In this document: one piece after another, positions 36,226 to 45,903 of the stretch
Layout of the letters: every line of letters begins with the position of its first letter
Numbering within the stretch: the first letter of the stretch is position 1
Source: Microbulbifer hainanensis
GTDB lineage: Bacteria; Pseudomonadota; Gammaproteobacteria; Pseudomonadales; Cellvibrionaceae
Length of the DNA: 64,000 bases
Reading direction: 5' to 3'
Assembly (NCBI RefSeq): GCF_014904735.1
Contig: NZ_JACZCR010000050.1
Location: forward strand, 62,001 to 126,000
Position numbers and translations under genes: made by a program
Notes under the pieces: generated by a model
What the model was told of the DNA's origin: nothing
Seen by the model: the letters and a program-made list of their open reading frames with translations, nothing else
Databases searched by the model: none

Positions 36226-37839
36226 TTATGGGTTGTAGTATTCGCCATTTTTGCGCAGGTAATACCAGTAGTTCAGCAGGATACAGGCGGCATAGAAAAT
36301 TGCGAAGCCGACCAGGGCAATTTCCGGTGTGGTCGCTGCGATCTGCTCGCCCAGCACCTGCGGGATATAGAATGCACCATAGGCGGCAACTGCGGAGGTC
36401 CATCCCAGTACCGGGCCCGCCTGCTCACGCGGGAAGACCATGGCAATGGTGCGGAAGGTGGAACCATTACCGATACCGGTGGCAGCAAACAGCAGCAGGA
36501 ACACCAGGAAGAAGGGCACAAAGTATTGTTCCGGGGTCGCCGACGCGTAGGCAGCTTTCATGTAATAGGCCGCGACCAGCGCACATGCTGTCATCACCAC
36601 GGCGCAAACCTGAGTCACCAGGGCGCCGCCCAGGCGATCGGCGATCCAGCCACCCACTGGCCGCACCAGCGCACCGATAAACGGTGCCATCCAGGCATAC
36701 ATCAGCGCACTCGGACCATTCGGGTTGATGGTGTCATGTGTCATCACACCATCAACCATCACATGGCTGTACCCGAATATCACCTTGATCGCCAGCGGGA
36801 AGGCCGCCGAAAAGCCGATAAAGCTGCCGAAGGTCATGGTGTAAATGACACTCATCACCCAGGTGTGCTTGTGGCGAAAAATACCGTACTGGCGGTTGAG
36901 GCTGGTGCGGATCTCACCGGGCAGTAACTTCATTCCGTACACTGTGCCCAGCATAACCAGTACCAGCACCAGCTCCTTGGGCAGGCCCCAGCCTGATCCG
37001 TTGGCACTCTCTGGCAGCAGCAGCCACAGGCCCAGCACCGCCATAATCAGGCCAATCAGCAGCATACCGGTCATTTTGAAATAGCTGCCAATAGGGCTGC
37101 CGATATCCGGCGACACATCATTGGTGCGGATGTTGTTCATGCCGAACCAGATGAAAAAGATCAGCGGGATCAGCAGCAGCAGCCAGACAAACCCGGCATT
37201 CTGGATCCAGGCAAGGGATCCGGCCGGAATTTTGCCAATCAATGAGCCGGAACTGTTCACCAGCTCCATCGGTGCGCCGCCCAATGCGCCAAACGCGCCG
37301 AAGGTCATGAACAGCGGCACAATAATCTGCATGGTGGTCACGCCGAAATTACCGAGCCCCGCATTCAGGCCAAGTGCCAGCCCCTGCTTTTCCCGCGGGA
37401 AAAAGAAACTGATGTTGGACATGGATGAGGCAAAGTTGCCACCACCAAAACCACTCAGCAGCGCCAGCAGCTGGAACATCCACAGTGGGGTATTCTGGTT
37501 CTGTAGCGCGATACCTGTGCCGAGCGCCGGTATGACCAGCAATGCGGTCGTGAACAGAATCGTATTGCGCCCGCCGCAGAGGCGGATAAAGAAGCTACTG
37601 GGGATTCGCAGCGTAGCGCCGGTCAGCCCCGCGATTGCGGTCAGCGTAAAGAGCTCAGCCTTGGCTAAGGGAAAGCCAAGATTCAGCATTTGCACGGTGA
37701 TAATGCCCCAGTACAACCAGACGGCGAACCCGCTCAGTAGACTGGGAATGGAAATCCAAAGGTTGCGGTTGGCCACCTTCTTGCCCCGGGACTGCCAGAA
37801 CTCACGGTTCTCGGGAGACCACTCATAGATATCGGACAC
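36226..37839 (-). CDS. narK: NNP-family nitrate/nitrite transporter (NarK/NarU-like), copy 3
   Basis: This 537-residue protein has 12 predicted helices and long loops. The nitrate signature GLNAGLGNFGVT is in helix 5, and a GIGNGSTFR motif is in helix 11. The N-terminal EWSPENREFWQ is typical of NarK proteins next to narG. It starts at a GTG with GGAG seven bases upstream. It is probably the nitrate/nitrite antiporter serving NarGHI, and it is divergent from narL, with a NarL-like site between them. Confidence 0.9.
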   Translation of the reverse strand: MSDIYEWSPENREFWQSRGKKVANRNLWISIPSLLSGFAVWLYWGIITVQMLNLGFPLAKAELFTLTAIAGLTGATLRIPSSFFIRLCGGRNTILFTTALLVIPALGTGIALQNQNTPLWMFQLLALLSGFGGGNFASSMSNISFFFPREKQGLALGLNAGLGNFGVTTMQIIVPLFMTFGAFGALGGAPMELVNSSGSLIGKIPAGSLAWIQNAGFVWLLLLIPLIFFIWFGMNNIRTNDVSPDIGSPIGSYFKMTGMLLIGLIMAVLGLWLLLPESANGSGWGLPKELVLVLVMLGTVYGMKLLPGEIRTSLNRQYGIFRHKHTWVMSVIYTMTFGSFIGFSAAFPLAIKVIFGYSHVMVDGVMTHDTINPNGPSALMYAWMAPFIGALVRPVGGWIADRLGGALVTQVCAVVMTACALVAAYYMKAAYASATPEQYFVPFFLVFLLLFAATGIGNGSTFRTIAMVFPREQAGPVLGWTSAVAAYGAFYIPQVLGEQIAATTPEIALVGFAIFYAACILLNYWYYLRKNGEYYNP

Positions 37840-38152
37840 TTTCGCGACTCCTGATCGACAAACTGTTTCAGCGTCCACTTTCGGGGTAAATCCACCAGTT
37901 CTCAATTACCATCAGTAAGTACCTACATTGCCCCGAAACGGGGCTTTACGGCGTGAAATTTTTCCGCGTTGCGCCACAACGCCCACGCCCTACGCTCGGC
38001 ATTGGCGCGCATATACCCCCTAAGGGTTAGGCCGGGGTTTCGGTCAACGCCCCGTGCTAGACTGGTCCCTTGTTTTTGGTTGCGCTGCAACGTCCGCCGC
38101 AGGTATTTTTTAACGCCCAGGCACGGACGATTGCGAATAGAAGGTAATACCC
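37840..38152. promoter_or_regulatory. Divergent promoter region of narK and narL
   Basis: These 313 bases hold a NarL-like 7-2-7 site (listed separately) and a weak FNR-like inverted repeat TCAAT-TACC-ATCAG at 37902-37915 (seven of ten positions). No gene is seen. Exact promoters were not placed. Confidence 0.4.
38014..38029. promoter_or_regulatory. NarL-like 7-2-7 site between narK and narL
   Basis: TACCCCC-TA-AGGGTTA has the same spacer as the site before narG, and each half fits the NarL heptamer at six of seven positions. It lies about 175 bases from the narK start and 124 from narL, so it could control both. Confidence 0.5.
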
Positions 38153-38818
38153 ATGGCCTCAACTGCACGCGTGATGATGGTCGACGACCACCCCCTGTTT
38201 CGTAAAGGGCTGTTGCAACTCATCGAGCTCGAGCCCAGGTTGGCGGTCGTCGGTGAAGCCAGCGGTGGTGCAGAGGCACTCAACATGGTCGAGGAGTGCG
38301 ATCCCGACATCATCCTGCTCGACCTCAATATGCGCGGCATGGATGGTCTCGATACCCTGCGCGCTATGCGTGCCGCCGATGTGACTGCGCGCATCATCAT
38401 GCTCACGGTTTCCGACAACAATGCCGACGTCGTCGCCTGTATCCGGGCCGGTGCCGATGGGTATCTGCTCAAGGATATGGATCCGGAAGAGATTCTGGAG
38501 CAGATACTTGCGGCCACTCACGGCAAGCTCGCCATTAGCCAGCGCCTGACAGAAATTCTCGCTACCGCACTGCGCAAGCCGGACAACTCCGGAGCGGATC
38601 TGCTGTCGACACTCACCAGCCGCGAATATGAAATCCTGCAACTCATCGCCGATGGTCTCAGCAACAAACTGATTGCGCGGGAACTCGACATATCAGATGC
38701 GACGGTCAAGGTTCATGTGAAGCATCTACTGAAAAAGCTCAGTATGCGTTCCCGTGTCGAAGCGGCAGTGTGGATGGTGAACCAGAAACGCATTAGCGGC
38801 ACCACACCCGAATCGTAA
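38153..38818 (+). CDS. narL: Nitrate/nitrite response regulator NarL
   Basis: This 221-residue regulator has a receiver domain with acidic pocket D11/D12 and phospho-acceptor D57 in LLDLNM, and a LuxR-type HTH at about 155-215 (LTSREYEILQLIADG, then ATVKVHVKHLLKKL). It is the expected partner of NarX, encoded 4 kb away on the same strand. AAGG precedes the ATG. Confidence 0.93.
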   Translation: MASTARVMMVDDHPLFRKGLLQLIELEPRLAVVGEASGGAEALNMVEECDPDIILLDLNMRGMDGLDTLRAMRAADVTARIIMLTVSDNNADVVACIRAGADGYLLKDMDPEEILEQILAATHGKLAISQRLTEILATALRKPDNSGADLLSTLTSREYEILQLIADGLSNKLIARELDISDATVKVHVKHLLKKLSMRSRVEAAVWMVNQKRISGTTPES

Positions 38819-38873
38819 GTCGGAGCGGCTCCCACAACAGCCCCCGCAAATGCTCCCAGAGAGGTAATCGATC

Positions 38874-40115
38874 ATGGCGGACTGCTGCAACCAACCCGGG
38901 CTGGTTTCGATTGAAACTGCCAAGGCACTCCTGCTGGATGCGATAAAGGCGGTAGACGACAGCGAAACCATACCGCTGGCAATGGCAGTCGGCAGAATTC
39001 TTGCCGAAGATGTGAAATCCGCGGTCAACCTGCCCCCTTGCAATAACTCCGCAATGGACGGCTACGCACTGCGTATGGCCGACGCCCAAACCGATGGGCG
39101 GCTTGAAATCATCGGCAAATCCTTCGCGGGTGCGCCATTTAAGGGAAAGCTATGGCCGGGAACCTGCGTGCGCATCATGACCGGCGCGGCGATGCCCGCG
39201 GATGCCGATACGGTGGTGATGCAGGAAAATGTCGACAGTGATGGCCACAGCATTCGCATTCGCTGCGATATCAATCAAGGCGACCATGTCCGTCGCCGCG
39301 GCGAGGATGTGATCGAGGGCACTGTACTTGCGCAAGCCAGAGAACAGATCGCGGTGCCCCATATCGCACTGCTGGCTGCCGCCGGCGTCGGCGAAGTCAC
39401 AGTAAAGCGGCGCCCACAGATAGCGCTGTTTTCCACTGGCGATGAGTTGCGTCAACCCGGCGAACCACTGGGCAATGGCGACATCTATGACAGTAACCGA
39501 GTCGCGCTGCGGGCCGCACTGGAAGCACTGGATCTGCAAATTCTCGATCTCGGTATCCTCCCAGACAATAAGGCCGCCATCACCAAGGCGCTGGGCCAGG
39601 CCGCGCATGCAGCGGACGCAATCATCACCTCCGGTGGTGTTTCTGTCGGCGAGGCCGACTATACCCGGGAAGTCATGGAAGAGATGGGGGAAATAGACCT
39701 GTGGAAAGTTGCCATGAAACCCGGCAAGCCTTTCGCATTCGGCAATATTCGGGGTGTACCTTTCTTTGGTCTGCCGGGCAACCCGGTTTCCGCGCTGGTT
39801 ACCTTTCACCAGCTGGTAATGCCGGCGCTGATGGCGATGAAGGGAGCGGAATGGTCACCGCCCGCGAACCTGCCGGCAAAACTCTTGAGCCCACTCAAGA
39901 AAAAACCCGGTCGCACAGATTTCCAGCGCGGCATATTCCGCAACGACACGTCCGGAGCCCTGGTAGTGGAGGCTGTAGGCGCACAGGGCAGCCACATCCT
40001 CAGCGGCCTCGCTGCTGCAAACTGCTTTGTGGTACTGGAGCAGGAGCAGGGCTCTGTAGGTGTTGGAGAAACTGCAACAGTGGTGCCTTTCTGCAGGTCT
40101 TTTGGGGCCTGGTAA
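38874..40115 (+). CDS. moeA: Molybdopterin molybdenumtransferase MoeA
   Basis: This 413-residue enzyme inserts molybdate into adenylated molybdopterin. Conserved parts are NSAMDGYA near 58-65, the VRIMTGAAMP segment, STGDEL, ITSGGVSVGEADY and the LPGNPVSALVTF loop. It follows narL by 55 bases on the same strand with GAGAGG upstream of its ATG, so Moco insertion is linked to the nitrate regulon rather than to the moa operon at 4-9 kb. Confidence 0.93.
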   Translation: MADCCNQPGLVSIETAKALLLDAIKAVDDSETIPLAMAVGRILAEDVKSAVNLPPCNNSAMDGYALRMADAQTDGRLEIIGKSFAGAPFKGKLWPGTCVRIMTGAAMPADADTVVMQENVDSDGHSIRIRCDINQGDHVRRRGEDVIEGTVLAQAREQIAVPHIALLAAAGVGEVTVKRRPQIALFSTGDELRQPGEPLGNGDIYDSNRVALRAALEALDLQILDLGILPDNKAAITKALGQAAHAADAIITSGGVSVGEADYTREVMEEMGEIDLWKVAMKPGKPFAFGNIRGVPFFGLPGNPVSALVTFHQLVMPALMAMKGAEWSPPANLPAKLLSPLKKKPGRTDFQRGIFRNDTSGALVVEAVGAQGSHILSGLAAANCFVVLEQEQGSVGVGETATVVPFCRSFGAW

Positions 40116-40164
40116 CCGGTATCCTGATTCGCTTTCCCCAGCCGCGGGGAGCAGGTTTAATTTG

Positions 40165-40365
40165 ATGAAAAATCGGCGTAATTTTACCGTCGTTCTTCAA
40201 GGCTCCCCGGATCTTTCCCACTGCCTGCCTCCATCGCTGATCCAGCATCAAGTGGGTGAAGACGAAATGGATTTATCAACACGAGCGAACACCGCGCTAT
40301 CGCCACCAACTTTACCACCAACCGCTGACGCGGTCGGAGAATGGGCCTTCCCGGTTATTCAGTGA
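40165..40365 (+). CDS. Possible small protein (66 residues)
   Basis: This short open frame starts at an ATG with AGG nine bases upstream and lies after moeA. The product is proline- and threonine-rich towards its end, without recognised domains, signal or membrane helix. It may simply be non-coding spacer between moeA and the convergent sulfite dehydrogenase genes. Confidence 0.25.
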   Translation: MKNRRNFTVVLQGSPDLSHCLPPSLIQHQVGEDEMDLSTRANTALSPPTLPPTADAVGEWAFPVIQ

Positions 40366-40374
40366 GTACGCCAG

Positions 40375-40707
40375 CTATTCCTTGCCATTCTGGGACACCA
40401 GGTAGTTCACGATTATAGCGACATCGTTATCCGGAATCGGCGCGCCAAACACTTTCTTCATTTTCATGACAGTGGCGGTCCATTGTTCCCTGGTTAGCGG
40501 CGGCTGCATGTAGATGTAATCAACCGAATGGCAGGTCTTGCAGTTGCGACTGGCGGTATCCATGCCTGGCCCCGGTTTGAGTTGCGCTGTCTCCGGGGGC
40601 AGATCGATCTTCACTTCGCCTGATTTTTCCTCGGCAAAAAGCATTGGTGGCGCGGCCAGGGTAAAGAGTGCGGCAAGAGCCATTGTCGCCGGTGATAGCT
40701 TTCTCAT
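40375..40707 (-). CDS. sorB: Cytochrome c subunit of sulfite dehydrogenase (SorB-like)
   Basis: This 110-residue periplasmic c-type cytochrome has a signal peptide (cut near LFAEE), the haem motif CKTCH near residue 57, and a later methionine-rich helix (VMKMKKVF) supplying an axial ligand. It lies ten bases after the molybdoenzyme gene, with GAGGA before its ATG. It should take electrons from the SorA-like enzyme and pass them to the respiratory chain. Confidence 0.85.
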   Translation of the reverse strand: MRKLSPATMALAALFTLAAPPMLFAEEKSGEVKIDLPPETAQLKPGPGMDTASRNCKTCHSVDYIYMQPPLTREQWTATVMKMKKVFGAPIPDNDVAIIVNYLVSQNGKE

Positions 40708-40717
40708 GACGCAGTCC

Positions 40718-41974
40718 TCAAAGCCCAGTGACGCGCAGGGTTTCGACGGCATTGCGCATGTAACCGGAAGGGTTCCAACGCGGTGTGAAGCGTTGCGATT
40801 CGCCGATGTTGTTGACTGCAATACTGGCGAGTTCATAGTGTTTTCCTGCCTTTGGCGTAAATTCGCTGCGCCACTCCCGGAAGCTGTAGTTGCCGTTGTC
40901 CTTGCCGAGCTTGGTTTCTGCCCAGGTCTTGCCACCGTCGGTGGAGAGCAGCACGCGGGCGATGCCGAACCCACCGTCGAATGCGATGCCTTTCACCTCT
41001 TGGCTGCGACCACCCTGGAGCCTGGCGCCGTCGGCCAGGCTGGTAATGAACGAGCGCACATCCATGCGGTTGATAGGAACCGTGTTCACGCCCTTTTTTC
41101 CGGGCTCCGAGCAGGCACAGGGATTATCCGGGATCCGATAGGCAGGTTTCATCCAGAAGTTCTCGTCTACCTCACCGATGACCTCGATGTCTTCCAGCAT
41201 CTTGACCCAGTAGGTGGCATACCACCCCGGCACCACGAGGCGGACGGGATAGCCATTGAGCAGGGGAAGCGACGCACCATTCATACTGTAGGCAACCATG
41301 ACGTCATCGGAGAGCGCCATGTCCATATCGAGGGACTTGATGAAATCCGGCGTGGCTGGGAGCACTGGACGGTCAGCGCCGTTGAATCTGACCTGGACTG
41401 CTCCGCTTGCTATGCCGGCTTTGTTCAAAATGTCGCGAAGCCGAACGCCTTTCCACAAGGCGTTACCCATGGCACCGTTGGCCCATTGGCCGCCCGGTAC
41501 CCGCGGGTTGAACAGGCCGCGGCTGTTGCCCGCACATTGGCAGACTGCGGCAATTTCGACGGCTTCGAAGCTGTTTTTGAGATCGGCGATACTCAGGGAG
41601 ATGGGCTGTTTGACCCGCCCATGAACCTTGATGCGAAAGGTGCCCGCATCGATGCTTGATGGCATACCCGCAAGGTGCCAGCGCACGAAGAAGGCATCGT
41701 TCGGCGTAAACACTCCTTCATTGAAAACTGTCATCGGCGTTTCGAGTTGCACTGGGCGGGCGGTCATCCGGATTAACTCACGCTTCTGCGGGTAGGTAAC
41801 GAGTTCCCGCTGGCCGTTTGTCATGGGCAGCTCGACCATCTTTTGTACTGCGGCGACTGGCGCGCTGCGTCCAAAAAGCGCAAGGCCACCCAAGGCGGCC
41901 CCGGCTCCGAGAAATTTTCGACGCGACGCGTTCAGAGCGTCGCAATTGCCGTGTGAGTCGTCATGATCGCCCAT
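40718..41974 (-). CDS. sorA: Sulfite dehydrogenase molybdopterin subunit (SorA/SoxC-like)
   Basis: This 418-residue sulfite-oxidase-family enzyme has a twin-arginine signal SRRKFLGAG near residue 17, so it is exported folded. The molybdenum ligand cysteine lies in AVCQCAGNSRG, and FNGAD and the C-terminal dimerisation domain follow. I placed the start at the ATG at 41974 with AGGGAGA upstream. The adjacent cytochrome indicates SorAB-type sulfite oxidation in the periplasm. Moco for this enzyme does not need MobA. Confidence 0.85.
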   Translation of the reverse strand: MGDHDDSHGNCDALNASRRKFLGAGAALGGLALFGRSAPVAAVQKMVELPMTNGQRELVTYPQKRELIRMTARPVQLETPMTVFNEGVFTPNDAFFVRWHLAGMPSSIDAGTFRIKVHGRVKQPISLSIADLKNSFEAVEIAAVCQCAGNSRGLFNPRVPGGQWANGAMGNALWKGVRLRDILNKAGIASGAVQVRFNGADRPVLPATPDFIKSLDMDMALSDDVMVAYSMNGASLPLLNGYPVRLVVPGWYATYWVKMLEDIEVIGEVDENFWMKPAYRIPDNPCACSEPGKKGVNTVPINRMDVRSFITSLADGARLQGGRSQEVKGIAFDGGFGIARVLLSTDGGKTWAETKLGKDNGNYSFREWRSEFTPKAGKHYELASIAVNNIGESQRFTPRWNPSGYMRNAVETLRVTGL

Positions 41975-42677
41975 CCTGATTCTCCCTAAGCCAAGCAGCT
42001 GGCGGCATTTGTGGCGGCACCCCGGTAGAAGGCCGGCGGACACCGGATAAAAATAGTTAATTTCTTGCATCATGAGAGAAATAAGCCCCCTTTTTCCCAG
42101 GCCCAGCGATAGCTTTACGTCAAGGGACCGCCGCTGGTCGTCCGATCGCACGAAGTGCACCCTGCATTCCACCTATGTCGCCAAAAAATTGGCTGGTCTT
42201 ATCTTCAGTTCCGGCGCCACTCCTCGTGGCCTGGCAAGCCATGTCGTCTCGTGCCTCAAGATTGATTTGAATACGCGCTGCCAACGGTGCATCTAGAAAT
42301 TGCGTTTCAACTAGAGAATGAAGAGTGCTTCGAGCAAGGTGATAGCGATCCAGTATCGAAACTGGAACTTCTGGTAGCAAAGTAGAAATTGCCCCTTGGG
42401 AATCGATCAGAGAATTACTGAAAGAGTCGCTCCAGAGTACCTTTGGCAGGTTCGGATTTTTGATGGCGCCGCATCACGACTCCTTGATTAAAGTTTAATC
42501 GCGAAGTCACGGAATCAACCCAAACTGAGTACGGGAAAAAAATCACTTGGCAAGGCCTTTGCGGCCGACAACCAATAGTCCTATAAATTCCACAGTGACT
42601 TGAATTTTCTGGCCCTTGCCGACCATTTACCACCATGGCTAAATAACATAACGACCAGAATAAGGACTGACCGCAAG
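41975..42677. other. Intergenic stretch of about 700 bp without a supported gene
   Basis: Only short unsupported frames are present. A minus-strand frame at 42120-42380 (86 codons from a TTG) encodes a protein-like stretch with no family I recognise, and could be a decayed gene. The composition is lower in GC than the sor genes. I see no clear promoter, repeat or RNA. Confidence 0.4.
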
Positions 42678-43103
42678 ATGCAGAGCTATACCATTCAGGA
42701 ACTCCACGAAGCGCTCCTCGGTATCGACGAAGAAAAGAATCAGGACAAGGTATCCGAACTGAAGCAGCAGCTCAGAGAAAAGCAGGCGAAAGTTTCTGAT
42801 CTGAAAAAGCAGATTGCAGAACTGGAAGGCTCGGCACCCGCCGGCCTGTCGGTGAGCGAGCCCGGCAATCCCATGACATTCAAACGGCTGTTCCTCGCCA
42901 GCTGCTGCAGTATCGGCGCATTCTGGCTGTTGCTGGGCATCTTCGGGCTGTTTGGCTTTGATACCATCAATATCAATGGCGAGGCGGCCCACGGTGTTCC
43001 GGCCCTGATCGGGTCGGTGGTTACCGGTGCTATTTTTTCACTGGTATTATCCGGTTGCACCTGGATCGGCGCTAAAGTTCTGGAGATGCTGGAGTCTGAA
43101 TAA
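42678..43103 (+). CDS. Coiled-coil protein with two membrane helices
   Basis: This 141-residue protein has a heptad-rich coiled coil at about 17-52 and two hydrophobic helices near 70-94 and 108-130 that would anchor it in the inner membrane. The ATG at 42678 is preferred, since upstream codons of the frame lack similarity to protein. The family is not recognised. It may be a membrane-stress or scaffolding protein, but nothing shows this directly. Confidence 0.55.
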   Translation: MQSYTIQELHEALLGIDEEKNQDKVSELKQQLREKQAKVSDLKKQIAELEGSAPAGLSVSEPGNPMTFKRLFLASCCSIGAFWLLLGIFGLFGFDTININGEAAHGVPALIGSVVTGAIFSLVLSGCTWIGAKVLEMLESE

Positions 43104-43164
43104 GCGGGACTTCGGCCTTCACAGTTCATTTTGAATCCACAGGTATATCGCACGGAGGACGAAC

Positions 43165-43587
43165 ATGAGCGAAAAGGCTATTCACGGCAGCTGCCTCTGC
43201 CAGACTGTCCAATTCGAGATCAGCCCGCCGTTCGAGAAGATGGTGCACTGCCATTGTTCGCGCTGCCGCAAGGGCACCGGTACCGGCCACGCCACCAACC
43301 TGATCGTGGCGCCGGAACAGCTGAAGTGGCTGTCCGGGGAAGATGCCATCGGGCGCTACGACCTGCCCTCGGCCAAGAGCTTCGGCAAGTGGTTCTGCCG
43401 CAATTGCGGCAGTCCGCTGCCGCGCGTTTCGCGCAGTGGCACCGCGGTGGTGGTGCCGGCTGGATCACTGGACGAGGCGCCACCGATCGAGCCTACGGAT
43501 CATATTTTCTGGGATGATCGCACGCCCTGGGACAGTGACAGCGGCGGACTGCCGACCCACACCGACTACCCGGATTCCTGGAAATAA
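43165..43587 (+). CDS. GFA-family (CENP-V/GFA) zinc-binding protein
   Basis: This 140-residue protein has the zinc-binding pattern of the family: CLC near residues 10-12, CHCSRCRK near 29-36 and CRNCGSPL near 79-86. The family is named for glutathione-dependent formaldehyde-activating enzyme, but most members have unknown substrates. GGAGG precedes the ATG. It precedes an NTF2-like gene by 42 bases. Confidence 0.85.
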   Translation: MSEKAIHGSCLCQTVQFEISPPFEKMVHCHCSRCRKGTGTGHATNLIVAPEQLKWLSGEDAIGRYDLPSAKSFGKWFCRNCGSPLPRVSRSGTAVVVPAGSLDEAPPIEPTDHIFWDDRTPWDSDSGGLPTHTDYPDSWK

Positions 43588-43629
43588 TCACCGCCGTAAT
43601 GGCGACAGTCGCCACCGCGCCCAGAGCCT

Positions 43630-43998
43630 ATGACCGACACACTGACAGCGGAAATCCTGGAGCTGGAGGAGAGCCTGCTGCGCGCGGAGACGCGCGGCAA
43701 TGGCGATTATCTGCGGCGAGTGCTGGCAGATGACTTTCTTGAGTTCGGCCAGTCCGGGCGTCGCTACGACAAGACCGCCATCATCGCGCTGCTGAGTGGA
43801 GCCGAGACACCCCTCGTAGTGGACATCCACGATTTCTCCGTACAAACGCTCGCAGATAGTGTCCTGCTGGCCACTTACCGCTCAGTGCGGCGCGGCACCG
43901 GCCAGGCCGCACAGCGCAGCTCCATCTGGCAGCGGCACCCGGTGCGCGGCTGGCAATTGCGCTTCCATCAGGGGACGCCCACGTCTGCGCCAGACTAA
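43630..43998 (+). CDS. NTF2-like/DUF4440 protein
   Basis: This 122-residue cone-shaped alpha+beta protein begins with an amphipathic helix containing LEESLLRAE, followed by LADDFLEFGQSGRRYDK and a C-terminal WQRHPVRGWQLRFHQ strand pair, the usual DUF4440 arrangement. Function is unknown. It is probably co-transcribed with the GFA gene. Confidence 0.75.
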   Translation: MTDTLTAEILELEESLLRAETRGNGDYLRRVLADDFLEFGQSGRRYDKTAIIALLSGAETPLVVDIHDFSVQTLADSVLLATYRSVRRGTGQAAQRSSIWQRHPVRGWQLRFHQGTPTSAPD

Positions 43999-44110
43999 CG
44001 CGGGGATATCGGGCGCGCTGCAGCTTCCATTCGTCGAATCCATTCCGCCCGAAGAACCGGGTGTGGAATAATCCCACCTTATCCTTTGATGCCACAGGGA
44101 AAGACTAGCC

Positions 44111-44896
44111 ATGCCAATCTCCGCACACGAGTTCGTCGAAATGAAGGGGCAGCGCCCGATCCCGATGCTGACCGCCTACACCTGCCCGGTAGCGCGGGCG
44201 GTGGAGCAGGCGGGAATCCCGATTATTCTGGTCGGTGATACCGTCGGCATGGTGGAAATGGGTTTCGACAGCACCCGCGACGTGACCATTGAACATATGG
44301 AATACCACGTAGGCGCAGTGCGCCGCGGTGCACCCAACACCCATATCATCGGTGACCTGCCCTACCGCACAGACCGCAATCCCGATATCGCGCTGGAAAG
44401 TGCACACCGCTTGCTGCGTGCCGGTGCCGACAGCATCAAACTGGAAGGCGCCAAGCTGGACGTCATTGCGGCGCTGGTCGCGCAGGATATTCCGGTCGTG
44501 GGCCATACCGGGCTGACACCGCAGACGGCGAAGAGCTTCGCCAAAGTCGGCCGCACCCACAGTGAGGCGCAGCGCATCAAGGAGGAGTCCCGCGCGATCC
44601 AGGACGCCGGCGCTTTCATGCTGGTGCTCGAACATATTCCCTACGAACTGGCGACCGACATTACTGCCGAACTACGCATTCCGACGATCGGCATTGGTGC
44701 CGGGCCCGACTGCGACGGCCAGGTACTGGTCATCAACGACGCGCTTGGGCTCGGCGACTACTGGCCGCCCTTTTCCAAACAGTACGCGCACTTGAGCCAG
44801 TCGATTCTCGATGTCGCCCGGGACTTTTCCCGCGAAGTGACCTCGGGTGAATTTCCCAACAACATCATTCCGTTCGTGAACTCGGGGCAGCGCTGA
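44111..44896 (+). CDS. panB: 3-methyl-2-oxobutanoate hydroxymethyltransferase PanB
   Basis: This 261-residue enzyme adds a hydroxymethyl group to alpha-ketoisovalerate in pantothenate synthesis. Conserved parts are MLTAYT near 19-24, LVGDTVGMV near 40-48, KLEGAK, VVGHTGLTPQ and the late GIGAGPDCDGQVLVI segment. It is a single-domain TIM barrel of normal length. panC does not follow, so the pathway is split. AGGGAAAGA lies upstream of the ATG. Confidence 0.85.
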   Translation: MPISAHEFVEMKGQRPIPMLTAYTCPVARAVEQAGIPIILVGDTVGMVEMGFDSTRDVTIEHMEYHVGAVRRGAPNTHIIGDLPYRTDRNPDIALESAHRLLRAGADSIKLEGAKLDVIAALVAQDIPVVGHTGLTPQTAKSFAKVGRTHSEAQRIKEESRAIQDAGAFMLVLEHIPYELATDITAELRIPTIGIGAGPDCDGQVLVINDALGLGDYWPPFSKQYAHLSQSILDVARDFSREVTSGEFPNNIIPFVNSGQR

Positions 44897-44938
44897 GTCG
44901 CGCCGCCTGTTCTCACTGTATAGATTCCGGAGGTATCC

Positions 44939-45892
44939 ATGAAAGCTGCGGTTGTCGATTCGTTTGCCAATGCCCCCCGTTATGCCGATTTCGCCGAGCC
45001 CAGCGCCCAGGCCGATGAAGTCATCGTCAATGTCCGCGCTGCGGCGCTGAGCCAGCTGGTGCGCCTGCAGGCGGGCGGAAAACACTACACCAGTGGCGAA
45101 CCGCCGTTCGTACCGGGTGCCGACGGTGTCGGCGTGCTCGAGGACGGGCAGCGGGTTTATTTTGCGTTTCCGCGCCCGCCGGTGGGCGCCATGGCAGAGC
45201 GGGTCGCGGTCAAATCGGCCTACACCGTGGCGCTGCCGGACGACCTCGACGATATCACTGCGGCGGCCATCGCCAACCCGGGTATGTCGTCCTGGGCCGC
45301 GCTGACCGAGCGCGTCGCAATGCAGCCAGGCGAAACGGTTCTGGTCAACGGCGCGACCGGCGCATCCGGGCGCCTCGCCATCCAGATTGCCAAGCACCTG
45401 GGCGCAGCGAAAGTCATCGCCACCGGCCGCAACCCGGCCACGGAGCCGGAACTGCGCGCACTGGGTGCCGATGACTTTATTCCGCTGAACCAGCCGCGCG
45501 AGGCGCTGACCGCAGCATTCCGCACGGCGATTGCCGCGGGTGTGGATGTTGTACTGGACTATTTATGGGGCCCGTCGGCGGAGGCGTTTCTCGCCGCGGC
45601 CACCAGCCATGGTGCCGGCGAAGCGGCGCCGAGTATCAGCTTCGTCAATATCGGTTCGCTGGGCGGGACCGAGATCAATCTGTCGGCGGGCGCACTGCGC
45701 AGCAGCGGTGTGGAATTGCTCGGCAGTGGACTCGGCAGCGTCTCGCACACCGCACTGGTCCGCGCCATCGGCGATATGCTCGCCGCAGTGCACTCCACCG
45801 GTTTTCAGGTCCAGGCAGAGGCGGTACCGCTGGCGGATGTGGAAAGTGCCTGGGCGCGGGAGTCCTCCGCCCGGCTGGTACTGACGCCCTGA
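44939..45892 (+). CDS. Zinc-free MDR-family quinone oxidoreductase
   Basis: This 317-residue medium-chain dehydrogenase/reductase has the nucleotide-binding VNGATGASGRLAIQIAK segment near 137-153 and no zinc-ligand cysteines, so it is closer to quinone oxidoreductases than to alcohol dehydrogenases. GGAGG precedes the ATG. It stands alone after panB. Substrate is not predictable. Confidence 0.82.
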   Translation: MKAAVVDSFANAPRYADFAEPSAQADEVIVNVRAAALSQLVRLQAGGKHYTSGEPPFVPGADGVGVLEDGQRVYFAFPRPPVGAMAERVAVKSAYTVALPDDLDDITAAAIANPGMSSWAALTERVAMQPGETVLVNGATGASGRLAIQIAKHLGAAKVIATGRNPATEPELRALGADDFIPLNQPREALTAAFRTAIAAGVDVVLDYLWGPSAEAFLAAATSHGAGEAAPSISFVNIGSLGGTEINLSAGALRSSGVELLGSGLGSVSHTALVRAIGDMLAAVHSTGFQVQAEAVPLADVESAWARESSARLVLTP

Positions 45893-45903
45893 CGATTCGC
45901 ACC

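Noticed and set aside
37902-37915. FNR-like site before narK
   Set aside because: Only seven of ten consensus bases match; noted in the intergenic entry but not called as a site.
42120-42380. 86-codon minus-strand frame
   Set aside because: Possible decayed gene, but with only a TTG start and no family match it cannot be supported.
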